Shown here: one piece after another, positions 16,948 to 25,179 of the stretch
Layout of the letters: each line of letters begins with the position of its first letter
Numbering within the stretch: position 1 is the first letter of the stretch
Assembly: GCF_029919115.1 (NCBI RefSeq)
Contig: NZ_CP123990.1
Location: 4,614,501 to 4,678,500, forward strand
Origin: Variovorax paradoxus
GTDB lineage: Bacteria > Pseudomonadota > Gammaproteobacteria > Burkholderiales > Burkholderiaceae_C
DNA length: 64,000 bases
Reading direction: 5' to 3'
Program-made: the position numbers and the translations under genes
The notes under the pieces: model-generated
The model's database searches: none
Seen by the model: only the letters and a program-made list of their open reading frames with translations
Told to the model about the DNA's origin: nothing

Positions 16948-17643
16948 ATGTCTGTCAATGCCGTTCCCGCCAAGCCGGTCCGCGCCGCCCAGAAGGGCCA
17001 GCAGACCAAGGCCGTCATCGTCGACGCGGCGCTGGCGCTGGCTGCGCAGATCGGGCTCGAGGGCCTGTCGATCGGCGCCGTGGCCGAAATCACCAAGATG
17101 AGCAAGTCGGGCGTGTTCGCCCACTTCGGTTCGCGCGAGGAACTGCAGATCTCGGTGGTGCGCGAGTATCACGCACGTTTCGAGCAAGAGGTGTTTTTTC
17201 CGGCGCTCGAGGCGCCCCGCGGCCTGCCGCGCCTGCGCGCCATGTTTGCCAACTGGATGAAGCGCACCTCGGCCGAGATCGATTCCGGCTGCATCTACAT
17301 CAGCGGCGCCTCCGAATTCGACGACCGCCCCGGCCCGGTGCGCGATGCGCTCGTGGAGTCGGTCAGCATCTGGCAGGCGGCCGTTCTGCGCGCCATCGTG
17401 CAATCGAAGAGCGAAGGCCATCTGCGCGCCGACGCCGACGAGCGGCAGGTTGCCTTCGAAATCCACGGCCTGATCCTCGCGCTGCACTACGAAGCACGCT
17501 TTTTGCAGGTGCCGGGCTCCATCGGCCGCGCGAACACCGGCTTCGACAACATCCTCGCGCGCAGCGCCACGCCCGATGCGCCGCCTGCAGCCCAGCCTGC
17601 AGCCGCAAAACCTGCTGCCCGCCGGCTCAAGCCCGTGCGCTGA
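16948..17643 (+). CDS. TetR-family transcriptional regulator of fatty-acid degradation (inferred)
   Basis: 231 residues. The HTH is at about 20-66 (IGAVAEITKMSKSGVFAHFGSREEL), followed by an all-helical ligand domain and an Ala/Pro-rich tail. A GGAG ribosome site stands upstream of ATG 16948. The gene precedes acyl-CoA dehydrogenase, FadB-like and FadA-like genes on the same strand, so it most likely senses acyl-CoA and represses them and itself. A palindromic operator candidate lies just before the gene. The role is inferred from position, not from specific residues. Confidence 0.88.
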   Translation: MSVNAVPAKPVRAAQKGQQTKAVIVDAALALAAQIGLEGLSIGAVAEITKMSKSGVFAHFGSREELQISVVREYHARFEQEVFFPALEAPRGLPRLRAMFANWMKRTSAEIDSGCIYISGASEFDDRPGPVRDALVESVSIWQAAVLRAIVQSKSEGHLRADADERQVAFEIHGLILALHYEARFLQVPGSIGRANTGFDNILARSATPDAPPAAQPAAAKPAARRLKPVR

Positions 17644-17707
17644 GCAGTCCCGCTTTTTTTCGTTTTCCTTTTTCCTTTTATCCAAGTTTCGACCAGGAGA
17701 GTCCCGG

Positions 17708-19504
17708 ATGCCTACCTACAACCCGCCCGTACGCGACATGCAGTTCGTGCTGCACGAAATGCTCAACGTCGCTGATGAACTCAAGGCGCTTCCGGCCCAT
17801 GCCGAGACCGATGCCGACACCATCAACGCGGTGATCGAAGAGGCTGGCAAGTTCGCGGCCGAAGTCACCTTCCCGCTCAACATCAGCGGCGACGAAGAGG
17901 GCTGCACGCTCGACAAGACCACGCATGAAGTGAAGACGCCGAAGGGCTTCAAGGACGCCTACGCCAAGTACGTCGAAGGCGGCTGGCCTGCGCTGTCGTG
18001 CGACCCGGCCTTCGGCGGCCAGGGCCTGCCCTTCGTGGTGAACCAATGCCTGTTCGAAATGCTCAACAGCGCCAACCAGGCCTGGACCATGTACCCGGGC
18101 CTTTCGCATGGTGCCTACGAGGCGCTGGTGGCCCACGGCACCGAAGAGCAGAAGAAGACCTACCTGCCCAAGCTCACGAGCGGTGAGTGGACGGGCACCA
18201 TGTGCCTGACCGAACCCCATTGCGGCACCGACCTGGGCCTGCTTCGCACCAAGGCCGAGCCGCAGCCCGACGGCAGCTACCGCATCACCGGCAGCAAGAT
18301 ATTCATCTCGGCCGGCGAGCACGACATGGCCGACAACATCATCCACCTGGTGCTGGCCCGCCTGCCCGATGCGCCCAAGGGCAGCAAGGGCATCAGCCTG
18401 TTCGTGGTGCCCAAGTACAAGGTCAAGGCCGACGGTTCGCTCGGCGAGCGCAACCCGATCTTCTGCGCCGGCCTGGAGCACAAGATGGGCATTCACGGCA
18501 ACGCCACCGCGCAGATCGTGATCGAAGGCGCCACCGGTTCGCTGGTGGGCGAGCCGAACAAAGGCCTGCAGGCCATGTTCGTGATGATGAACGCCGCCCG
18601 CCTGGGCGTGGGCAACCAGTCGCTGGGCCTGACCGAAGTGGCCTACCAGAACGCCCTGGCCTATGCCAAGGACCGCACGCAGATGCGCTCGCTCTCGGGC
18701 GTGAAGGCCAAGGACAAGGAAGCCGACCCGATCATCGTGCACCCCGACGTGCGCAAGATGCTGCTCACCGCCAAGGCGTATGCCGAAGGCGGCCGCGCGC
18801 TGCAGATCTTCTGCACGCTGCTGCTCGACAAGGAGCACCACCATCCCGACGAGAAGGTGCGCAAGGACTCGGGCGAGCTGGTGGCGCTGCTCACGCCCAT
18901 CGTCAAGGCCTTCATCACCGACAACGGCCACATCGCGACCAACGCGTGCATGCAGGTGTTCGGCGGCCACGGCTTCATCAAGGAATGGGGCATGGAGCAG
19001 TTCGTGCGGGACAACCGCATCAACATGATCTATGAAGGCACCAACACCATCCAGTCGCTCGACCTGCTGGGCCGCAAGGTGCTGGGCAACAACGGCGCGT
19101 CGCTCAAGAAGTTCGGCAAACTGGTTGCGAAGCTGGTCGACGAAGAAGGTGTGAACGAAAAGATGGCCGAGTTCATCAACCCGATTGCGGGCCTTGGCGA
19201 CCAGCTCACCAAGTTCACGACCGAAATCGGCTTCAAGGGCTTCCAGAACCCCGACGAAGTGGGCGCTGCCGCCGTGGACTACCTGCGCGTGGCCGGCCAC
19301 TTCGTCTTCGGCTACCTGTTCGCCCGCATGGCACAGGTGGCACTGCGCGAAATTGCTGCCGGCAACACCGATCCCTTCTACGTCGCAAAGCTGCAGACGG
19401 CGCGCTTCTACTTTGCCAAGCTGTTCCCGGAGACGGCAACGCTGATGCGCACGGCGCGCGCCGGCAGCAAGGTGCTGATGGACACGGAAGCGGCGCTGGC
19501 CTGA
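17708..19504 (+). CDS. Acyl-CoA dehydrogenase (long form, DmdC/FadE5-like)
   Basis: 598 residues, the ~600-residue acyl-CoA dehydrogenase class with an extra C-terminal domain. Visible motifs are MCLTEPHCGTDLG (flavin/substrate loop), FGGHGFIKEWGMEQFVRDNRI, and the catalytic Glu443 in NMIYEGTNTIQ. It introduces the 2,3-double bond in acyl-CoA, the first step of beta-oxidation, passing electrons to ETF. The start at ATG 17708 follows an AGGAG at 17697-17701. It is followed by the DUF2147, FadB-like and FadA-like genes on the same strand. Confidence 0.93.
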   Translation: MPTYNPPVRDMQFVLHEMLNVADELKALPAHAETDADTINAVIEEAGKFAAEVTFPLNISGDEEGCTLDKTTHEVKTPKGFKDAYAKYVEGGWPALSCDPAFGGQGLPFVVNQCLFEMLNSANQAWTMYPGLSHGAYEALVAHGTEEQKKTYLPKLTSGEWTGTMCLTEPHCGTDLGLLRTKAEPQPDGSYRITGSKIFISAGEHDMADNIIHLVLARLPDAPKGSKGISLFVVPKYKVKADGSLGERNPIFCAGLEHKMGIHGNATAQIVIEGATGSLVGEPNKGLQAMFVMMNAARLGVGNQSLGLTEVAYQNALAYAKDRTQMRSLSGVKAKDKEADPIIVHPDVRKMLLTAKAYAEGGRALQIFCTLLLDKEHHHPDEKVRKDSGELVALLTPIVKAFITDNGHIATNACMQVFGGHGFIKEWGMEQFVRDNRINMIYEGTNTIQSLDLLGRKVLGNNGASLKKFGKLVAKLVDEEGVNEKMAEFINPIAGLGDQLTKFTTEIGFKGFQNPDEVGAAAVDYLRVAGHFVFGYLFARMAQVALREIAAGNTDPFYVAKLQTARFYFAKLFPETATLMRTARAGSKVLMDTEAALA

Positions 19505-19545
19505 GGCCGCCCATCTACGTTGAGATCGTTCAATCGGAGCCGCTC

Positions 19546-19980
19546 ATGAAAACGACGCTTGCAGCCATCGTCCTTGCTGCCATTTCTGCCACGGCCATGG
19601 CGCAGAGCACTCCGGTGGGCCTGTGGCGCAACGTCGACGACAAGACCGGCGAGGTCAAGGCCGAGATCCGCATCGGCGAGGCCGGCGGCGCGCTCATCGG
19701 CCGCATCGAGAAGTCGCTGAAGAAAGACACCAAGTCCGACGCGATCTGCGACGAATGCACCGATGACCGCAAGGGCAAGCCCATTGCCGGCCTCGAAATC
19801 ATCCGTGGCGGCAAGAAGGCCGAGGGGAAAGACGTCTGGGAAGGCGGAAAGATCCTCGACCCCGAGAACGGCAAGGAATACCGCGCGAGCTTCACGCCCA
19901 TCGACGGCGGCAAGAAGCTCGAGGTGCGCGGATACCTCGGCCCGTTCTGGCGCACTCAAACCTGGAACCGTGTCCAGTAA
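19546..19980 (+). CDS. DUF2147 family periplasmic protein
   Basis: 144 residues with a clear Sec signal peptide (KTTLAAIVLAAISATAMA, cleavage after AMA near residue 19). The mature part starts with STPVGLWRNVDDKTGEVKAEI, the lipocalin-like DUF2147 pattern, and keeps the short loop CDECTDDRKGKPIAGL with two cysteines. The function of the family is unknown. Its regular placement between acyl-CoA dehydrogenase and FadB-like genes suggests an envelope role linked to lipid or fatty-acid use. It is preceded at 42 bases by the dehydrogenase and followed at 36 bases by the FadB-like gene. Confidence 0.85.
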   Translation: MKTTLAAIVLAAISATAMAQSTPVGLWRNVDDKTGEVKAEIRIGEAGGALIGRIEKSLKKDTKSDAICDECTDDRKGKPIAGLEIIRGGKKAEGKDVWEGGKILDPENGKEYRASFTPIDGGKKLEVRGYLGPFWRTQTWNRVQ

Positions 19981-20016
19981 GCCGCCGCACTTTCAATCCA
20001 AGAAATACCAATCAAC

Positions 20017-22416
20017 ATGTCCCGATTTCAAGTGAAGAAGGTCGCCGTGCTCGGCGCCGGCGTGATGGGCGCGCAGATCGCGGCCCACCTCGTCAACGTG
20101 CGCGTTCCGGTCGTACTGTTCGATCTGCCTGCCAAAGAAGGCCCGAAGAACGGCATCGTCACGCGCGCCATCGACAACCTCAAGAAGCTCAAGCCCGCGC
20201 CGCTCGGCGACGTGGCCGATGCGGTGCTCATCGAGCAGGCCAACTATGAAGACGACCTGGCCAAGCTCGGCGAGTGCGACCTCATCATCGAGGCCATTGC
20301 CGAGCGCATGGACTGGAAGCTCGATCTCTACAAGAAGATCGCGCCGCACGTGGCCAAGCATTCGATCCTGGCCTCGAATACCTCGGGCCTCTCGATCACC
20401 AAGCTGAGCGAAGCGCTGCCCGAAGCCCTGAAGCCGCGCTTCTGCGGCATTCACTTCTTCAACCCGCCGCGCTACATGTTCCTTGTGGAGCTGATCAACA
20501 CGCCCACCACGGAACCGAAGGTGCTCGACGACCTCGAGGCTTTCGTCACCAGCACGCTGGGCAAGGGCGTGGTGCGCGCGCACGACACGCCCAACTTCAT
20601 TGCCAACCGCGTCGGCATTGCCGGCATGCTGGCCACGCTGAAAGAAGTGGAAAAGTTCGGCCTCACGCCTGACGTGGTGGACGACCTCACGGGCAAGAAG
20701 CTGGGCCGCGCGAGCTCGGGAACGTTCCGCACCGCCGACGTGGTGGGCCTGGACACCATGGCCCACGTCGTCAAGACGCTGCAGGACAACCTGAACGCGG
20801 AGACCGATCCGTTCTACGCCAACTTCTCGACGCCGCCGGTGCTTGCCAAGCTGCTCGAACTGGGCAACCTCGGCCAGAAAACCAAGGCCGGATTTTTCAA
20901 GAAGGTGGGCCGCGACATCCTGCGCTTCGACCTGAAGAGCGGCGAGTATGTGCCCGCAGGCGCCAAGGCCGACGAGGTGTATGGCCGCATGCTCAAGAAG
21001 CCCGCGGGCGAGCGCCTGAAGCTGTTGCGCGAGAGCGAAGGGCCGCAAGGACAGTTCCTCTGGGCCATTCTGCGCGACAGCTTCCACTATGCGGCGGTGC
21101 ACCTGGAAACCATTGCAGAGAGCGCACGCGACATCGACTTTGCGATGCGCTGGGGCTTCGGCATGAAGCAGGGCCCGTTCGAACTCTGGCAGGAAGCCGG
21201 CTGGGCGCAGGTTGCCAAGTGGGTGCAGGAAGACATCGACGCCGGCAAGGCGCTGAGCACAGCACCGCTGCCCAAGTGGGTGTTCGAAGGCCCGGTGGCC
21301 GAGGCCGGCGGCGTTCATACGCCTGAAGGCTCGTGGAGCGCATCGCAAGGCAAGTTCGTGCCGCAGCGCAAGCTGCCGGTGCATGACCGCCAGCTGTTCC
21401 CCGAGAGCGTGCTCGGCGCGAACGCGGCCGACGCCAACACGGCCGGCACCACCATCAGCGACGAAGGCGATGTGCGCGTGTGGACGCTGGACGGTGAAGT
21501 GCTCATCGCCAGCATCCATTCGAAGATGCACGCCATCAGCCCCGACGTGGCCGAGGCGCTGGGCGCGGCAGTCGACTTGGCCGAGGCTGAATACAAGGGC
21601 CTGGTCATCTGGTCGCCCGACGAGATGTTCTCGGTCGGCGCCGACCTGCAGGCAATGCTGCCGGCCTTCGTGGTCGCGGGCATCGGCGCGGTCGAAGGCG
21701 CGGAGGAAGAGCTGCAGAACGTGATGCTCAAGATCCGTTACGCCAACGTGCCGGTGGTCTCCGCGGTGCGCGGCATGGCGCTGGGCGGCGGCTGCGAGCT
21801 GGCCGTGTATTCGTCGAAGCGCGTGGCGGCGATGGAAAGCTATATCGGCCTGGTCGAAGTGGGCGTGGGCCTGATACCCGGTGCGGGCGGCCTGACCTAC
21901 ATTGCGCGCCGCGCGGCCGAGAACGCAGCGGCCTCCACGGGCACCGACCTGCTGCCGTTCCTCACCGAAGGCTTCACCGCCGCGGCGATGGCGAAGGTGG
22001 GCACGGGCGCTCTCGATTCGAAGAAGCTCGGCTACCTGCTCGACAGCGACGTGATCGTGCCGAATAAGGACGAACTGCTTTACGTGGCGCTGCAGCAGGC
22101 CAAGGCCATGGCCGACGCCGGCTACCGCCCGCCGCTGCGCCGCACCTTCCGCGTGGCGGGCCGAAGCGGCGCCGCGACGATCAAGGGACAACTCGTGAAC
22201 ATGCGCGACGGCGGCTTCATCAGCGCGCACGACTTCCACATTGCCAGCCTGATCGCCAACGTGGTGACCGGCGGCGACGTGGACGCAGGATCGCTCGTGA
22301 CCGAGGAATACCTGATGACGCTGGAACGCAAGGCGTTCTGCTCGCTGATCGTGCATCCGAAGACGCAGGAGCGGATCATGGGGATGCTGAGCACGGGGAA
22401 GCCGGTGCGGAACTGA
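20017..22416 (+). CDS. 3-hydroxyacyl-CoA dehydrogenase / enoyl-CoA hydratase (FadN-type order)
   Basis: 799 residues. The dehydrogenase half comes first: VAVLGAGVMGAQIAAHLV NAD site near residues 8-25 and IHFFNPPRYM near 145. The hydratase half is C-terminal: GADLQAML, then RGMALGGGCELAVYSSKRV for the oxyanion hole. This order is the reverse of E. coli FadB and like FadN. It hydrates enoyl-CoA and oxidises the 3-hydroxyacyl-CoA for the FadA-like thiolase encoded after the DUF559 insertion. The operon order ACAD-DUF2147-FadB-FadA is interrupted only by that insertion. Confidence 0.92.
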   Translation: MSRFQVKKVAVLGAGVMGAQIAAHLVNVRVPVVLFDLPAKEGPKNGIVTRAIDNLKKLKPAPLGDVADAVLIEQANYEDDLAKLGECDLIIEAIAERMDWKLDLYKKIAPHVAKHSILASNTSGLSITKLSEALPEALKPRFCGIHFFNPPRYMFLVELINTPTTEPKVLDDLEAFVTSTLGKGVVRAHDTPNFIANRVGIAGMLATLKEVEKFGLTPDVVDDLTGKKLGRASSGTFRTADVVGLDTMAHVVKTLQDNLNAETDPFYANFSTPPVLAKLLELGNLGQKTKAGFFKKVGRDILRFDLKSGEYVPAGAKADEVYGRMLKKPAGERLKLLRESEGPQGQFLWAILRDSFHYAAVHLETIAESARDIDFAMRWGFGMKQGPFELWQEAGWAQVAKWVQEDIDAGKALSTAPLPKWVFEGPVAEAGGVHTPEGSWSASQGKFVPQRKLPVHDRQLFPESVLGANAADANTAGTTISDEGDVRVWTLDGEVLIASIHSKMHAISPDVAEALGAAVDLAEAEYKGLVIWSPDEMFSVGADLQAMLPAFVVAGIGAVEGAEEELQNVMLKIRYANVPVVSAVRGMALGGGCELAVYSSKRVAAMESYIGLVEVGVGLIPGAGGLTYIARRAAENAAASTGTDLLPFLTEGFTAAAMAKVGTGALDSKKLGYLLDSDVIVPNKDELLYVALQQAKAMADAGYRPPLRRTFRVAGRSGAATIKGQLVNMRDGGFISAHDFHIASLIANVVTGGDVDAGSLVTEEYLMTLERKAFCSLIVHPKTQERIMGMLSTGKPVRN

Positions 22417-22433
22417 CGAGCTTTCCTCTTCCT

Positions 22434-22467
22434 CCTTCCCCCTCTGGGGGAAGGTTGGGATGGGGGC
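22434..22467 (+). repeat. Inverted repeat, left copy, flanking the DUF559 gene
   Basis: 34 bases beginning CCTTCCCCCTCTGGGGGAAG and ending in a G-run. The first 21 bases form their own hairpin. The same 34 bases recur without change at 32038-32071. The inverse copy lies at 22834-22875, so the pair brackets the DUF559 gene. The element starts 18 bases after the FadB-like stop. Confidence 0.85.
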
Positions 22468-22475
22468 ATCGGCCT

Positions 22476-23057
22476 ATGCAAAACCAATCCACTCCCAACG
22501 CGCAAAAGAATGCTCGCGCTCTTCGGCGCGAGATGACCGACTCCGAACGAAAGCTCTGGAGTGGTCTGCGCAGCGAGCAATTGGGAGTGAAGTTTCGCCG
22601 GCAGCATCCGCTCGGAAATTACATCACCGACTTCGCCTGTCTCGATCCGAAACTGATTGTCGAGCTCGACGGATCGCAGCATCAGACACAGGAAGGCTAC
22701 GACGGGCGACGCGACGCTTTTTTGCGTGCCCAAGGTTTCGAGGTCTTGCGCTTCGGGTCGAACGACCCGTTTGTCAATTTTGAAGGGGTGTTGCAGGCGG
22801 TCATCAATCGACTTGATGAATTGACGGCCGCTTGCCCCCATCCCAGCATCCCAACCTTCCCCCAGAGGGGGAAGGAGCCAAATCCAGGAGCTATCCATGA
22901 AACAAATCCAAGACGCCTACATCGTCTCCGCTACCCGCACCCCCATCGGCAAGTCGCACCGCGGCTACTTCCGCAACTACCGTCCCGACGACCTGCTCGC
23001 GACCACCCTCAAGGCCGCACTCGCCGCCGTGCCCGGCCTCGACCCCAAGGCCATTGA
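22476..23057 (+). CDS. DUF559 (Vsr/PD-(D/E)xK-like) endonuclease-domain protein
   Basis: 193 residues from ATG 22476. The DUF559 core fills residues ~10-115: RRQHPLGNYITDFACLDPKL, then IVELDGSQHQ, then VLRFGSNDPF, which is the Vsr/restriction-like nuclease core with candidate acidic residues Asp and Glu in DF...ELDG. The last ~55 codons read through the right-hand inverted repeat and 161 bases into the thiolase gene in another frame, so the natural protein may have lost its original stop. Function is unknown. The gene sits inside an otherwise uniform fad operon and is bracketed by inverted repeats, which suggests insertion as a unit. Confidence 0.78.
   Translation: MQNQSTPNAQKNARALRREMTDSERKLWSGLRSEQLGVKFRRQHPLGNYITDFACLDPKLIVELDGSQHQTQEGYDGRRDAFLRAQGFEVLRFGSNDPFVNFEGVLQAVINRLDELTAACPHPSIPTFPQRGKEPNPGAIHETNPRRLHRLRYPHPHRQVAPRLLPQLPSRRPARDHPQGRTRRRARPRPQGH
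22834..22875 (-). repeat. Inverted repeat, right copy, flanking the DUF559 gene
   Basis: 42 bases that are the reverse complement of the left copy (22434-22467), except for an 8-base tandem duplication (CATCCCAG-type) near one end. It lies within the last third of the DUF559 reading frame and ends 10 bases before the AGGAG ribosome site of the thiolase gene. Confidence 0.83.
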
Positions 23058-24093
23058 AGACATCATCTGCGGATGCGCGATCCCGGAATCGCAGCAGGGC
23101 CTGAACGTCGCGCGCATCGGCGCCGTACTGGCGGGTCTTCCCACCAGTATCGGCGGCATCACAGTGAACCGCTTCTGCGCTTCGGGCCTCTCTGCAGTGC
23201 AGATGGCCGCGGACCGCATCCGCGTCGGTGAGGCCGACGTGATGATCGCCGCCGGTGTCGAAAGCATGAGCATGGTGCCGATGATGGGCAACTCTCCGTC
23301 GCTCTCGCCCTCGATCTTCGAGCGCGAAGGCGACGTGGGCATCGCCTACGGCATGGGCCTGACGGCCGAGAAAGTCGCGCAGCAGTGGAAGGTGAGCCGC
23401 GAGGCGCAGGACGAGTTCGCGCTCGCCTCGCACCAGAAGGCACTGGCCGCGCAGAAGGCCGGCAAGTTCGCGGACGAGATCACGCCCATCGAAGTGACCG
23501 ATCGCACGCCGAACCTCGAGTCTGGCGAATCGATTGCGAAGACCCGCACGGTGAACCTCGACGAAGGTGCGCGCCCGGACACCAGCCTTGAAGGCCTGGC
23601 CAAGCTGCGCACCGTGTTTGCCGCGCGCGGCACCGTCACCGCGGGCAACAGCTCGCAGACGTCGGACGGCGCTGGCGCCCTCATCCTCGCAAGCGAGAAG
23701 GCCGTGAAGCAATACGGCCTCACGCCGCTTGCCCGCTTCGTGAGCTTTGCAAGCAAGGGCGTGCCGCCGCACATCATGGGCATCGGCCCGATCGAGGCGA
23801 TTCCGGCGGCGTTGCGCTACGCAGGCCTCAAGCATGAGGACATCGACTGGTTCGAACTCAATGAAGCATTCGCCGCGCAGTCGCTCGCAGTCATCAACAC
23901 GCTGGGGCTCGATCCAAGCAAAGTCAACCCGATGGGCGGCGCGATCGCACTCGGCCACCCGCTCGGTGCGACCGGCGCGATTCGCGCGGCGACCGTGGTG
24001 CACGCGCTGCGCCGCGAGAACCTGAAGTACGGCATGGTCACGATGTGCGTAGGCATGGGGCAGGGCGCCGCCGGCATCTTCGAGCGCGTGTAG
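22897..24093 (+). CDS. fadA: Acetyl-CoA acyltransferase (thiolase)
   Basis: 398 residues, complete thiolase. The acyl-accepting Cys94 lies in NRFCASGLSAVQ, His in NEAFAAQSLAV / GGAIALGHPLGATGA, and the second active Cys in VTMCVGMGQGAAG near the C-terminus. It cleaves 3-ketoacyl-CoA to acetyl-CoA plus shortened acyl-CoA, completing the cycle begun by the dehydrogenase at 17708 and the bifunctional enzyme at 20017. AGGAG at 22886-22890 gives a good start. The DUF559 open frame overlaps its first 161 bases. Confidence 0.94.
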   Translation: MKQIQDAYIVSATRTPIGKSHRGYFRNYRPDDLLATTLKAALAAVPGLDPKAIEDIICGCAIPESQQGLNVARIGAVLAGLPTSIGGITVNRFCASGLSAVQMAADRIRVGEADVMIAAGVESMSMVPMMGNSPSLSPSIFEREGDVGIAYGMGLTAEKVAQQWKVSREAQDEFALASHQKALAAQKAGKFADEITPIEVTDRTPNLESGESIAKTRTVNLDEGARPDTSLEGLAKLRTVFAARGTVTAGNSSQTSDGAGALILASEKAVKQYGLTPLARFVSFASKGVPPHIMGIGPIEAIPAALRYAGLKHEDIDWFELNEAFAAQSLAVINTLGLDPSKVNPMGGAIALGHPLGATGAIRAATVVHALRRENLKYGMVTMCVGMGQGAAGIFERV

Positions 24094-24126
24094 GGCGGCT
24101 GCTGCGCGGGCGATCTGCGGCGTTGC

Positions 24127-24187
24127 GGGGCCCGTCGGGAAATCCTCACGACCTTGAAGGTCGCTCCGGTTTCCCGCGACCCGCGCC
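24127..24187. repeat. Intergenic inverted repeat after the thiolase gene
   Basis: A perfect inner palindrome CGACCTTGAAGGTCG (24149-24163) is enclosed by longer imperfect arms (GTCGGGAAA at 24134-24142 against TTTCCCGCGAC at 24170-24180, then GCGGGG against GACCCGC). The unit fills most of the 157-base gap between the thiolase and hydrolase genes. It has no T-run, so a role as a dispersed repeat or mRNA-stabilising hairpin is likelier than a terminator. Confidence 0.6.
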
Positions 24188-24250
24188 TTGCATCTCATCC
24201 CGCTCGCTACGTCGCGGGGCGGTGATCGATCAACGAGAAGGAGACAAGCG

Positions 24251-25147
24251 ATGCAGGCACAACAACTACGGATCGACAACGGCGTGCAGGTGGCCGTACG
24301 CCGCTACGAGCCGGCCGGCCAACCGCGTGCCAGCATCGTCATCGGCGGTGCCATGGGCGTGCGCCAGTCGTTCTACGAGCCCTTTGCGCAGTGGCTTGCG
24401 CAGCAGGGCCTGCAGGTGTGGACCTTCGACTATCGCGGCTCGGGCGATTCGCACAACGGCGCCTCGCTGCGCGGCTTCGAGGCCGATCTGTTCGATTGGG
24501 CGCGCGACTACGAAGCCGTCATCGGCGCCGCAAAGGCCGCGCTGCCGAAGCAGCCGCTCTATCTTCTGGGCCACAGCCTCGGTGCGCAATTGCCGGGCTT
24601 CCTGCAGCGGCCGGAGCAGGTCGACGGCCTCGTCAGCATCGCCGCGGGCAGCGGCTACTGGCGCGAGAACGCGCCCAAGCTCAAGCGCAGCATTCTCTAT
24701 TTCTGGTTTGTGCTGGTGCCGCTGGTCACGCGGCTGTGCGGCTACTTTCCGGGCCGCAAGCTCAAGAAGGTGGGTGACCTGCCGCGCGGGGTCATCCTGC
24801 AGTGGCGCCGCTGGTGCCTTCATCCGCGCTACAGCGTTGGCGCCGAAGGCGAAAGCGCGTTGCAGAGCTACGGGCGAGTGCGCTTTCCGGTGCTCGCACT
24901 GTCGATGACGGACGATGAACTCATGACGCTGGCCGGCACCGAAAGCCTGGTGAGCTTCTATGCGGGCGCGCCACGCGCCGTCGAACGCATTGCGCCCGCC
25001 GATGTGCAGGCGCGGCGCATCGGCCATTTCGGCTTTTTCCGCGAACAGTTCAAGAGCAGCCTCTGGCCGAGCACCGTCGACAAGCTGCACCGCCTGGCCG
25101 CACTTACCGCGGTGCAGCAACCCGGCGTCCCGCACACGACTGCGTGA
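24251..25147 (+). CDS. Alpha/beta hydrolase
   Basis: 298 residues. The nucleophile elbow GHSLG appears in YLLGHSLGAQLPG near residue 115. The oxyanion strand IVIGGAMGVRQSFYEPF and an Asp (MTDDELM) and His (IGHFGFF) in the right order complete a catalytic triad. A lid-like insert of hydrophobic and basic residues (RSILYFWFVLVPLV...) lies in the middle. Such YheT/serine-lipase-like proteins act on esters or thioesters. Substrate unknown. The next gene begins shortly after its stop, so they are probably cotranscribed. Confidence 0.85.
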   Translation: MQAQQLRIDNGVQVAVRRYEPAGQPRASIVIGGAMGVRQSFYEPFAQWLAQQGLQVWTFDYRGSGDSHNGASLRGFEADLFDWARDYEAVIGAAKAALPKQPLYLLGHSLGAQLPGFLQRPEQVDGLVSIAAGSGYWRENAPKLKRSILYFWFVLVPLVTRLCGYFPGRKLKKVGDLPRGVILQWRRWCLHPRYSVGAEGESALQSYGRVRFPVLALSMTDDELMTLAGTESLVSFYAGAPRAVERIAPADVQARRIGHFGFFREQFKSSLWPSTVDKLHRLAALTAVQQPGVPHTTA

Positions 25148-25179
25148 CGCCACGCATCGGAGGCACACTGCAAATCACC

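Noticed and set aside
22455..22475. TTG start for the DUF559 gene, seven codons before the ATG
   Set aside because: It lies within the inverted repeat and adds a peptide not typical of DUF559. ATG 22476 is preferred.
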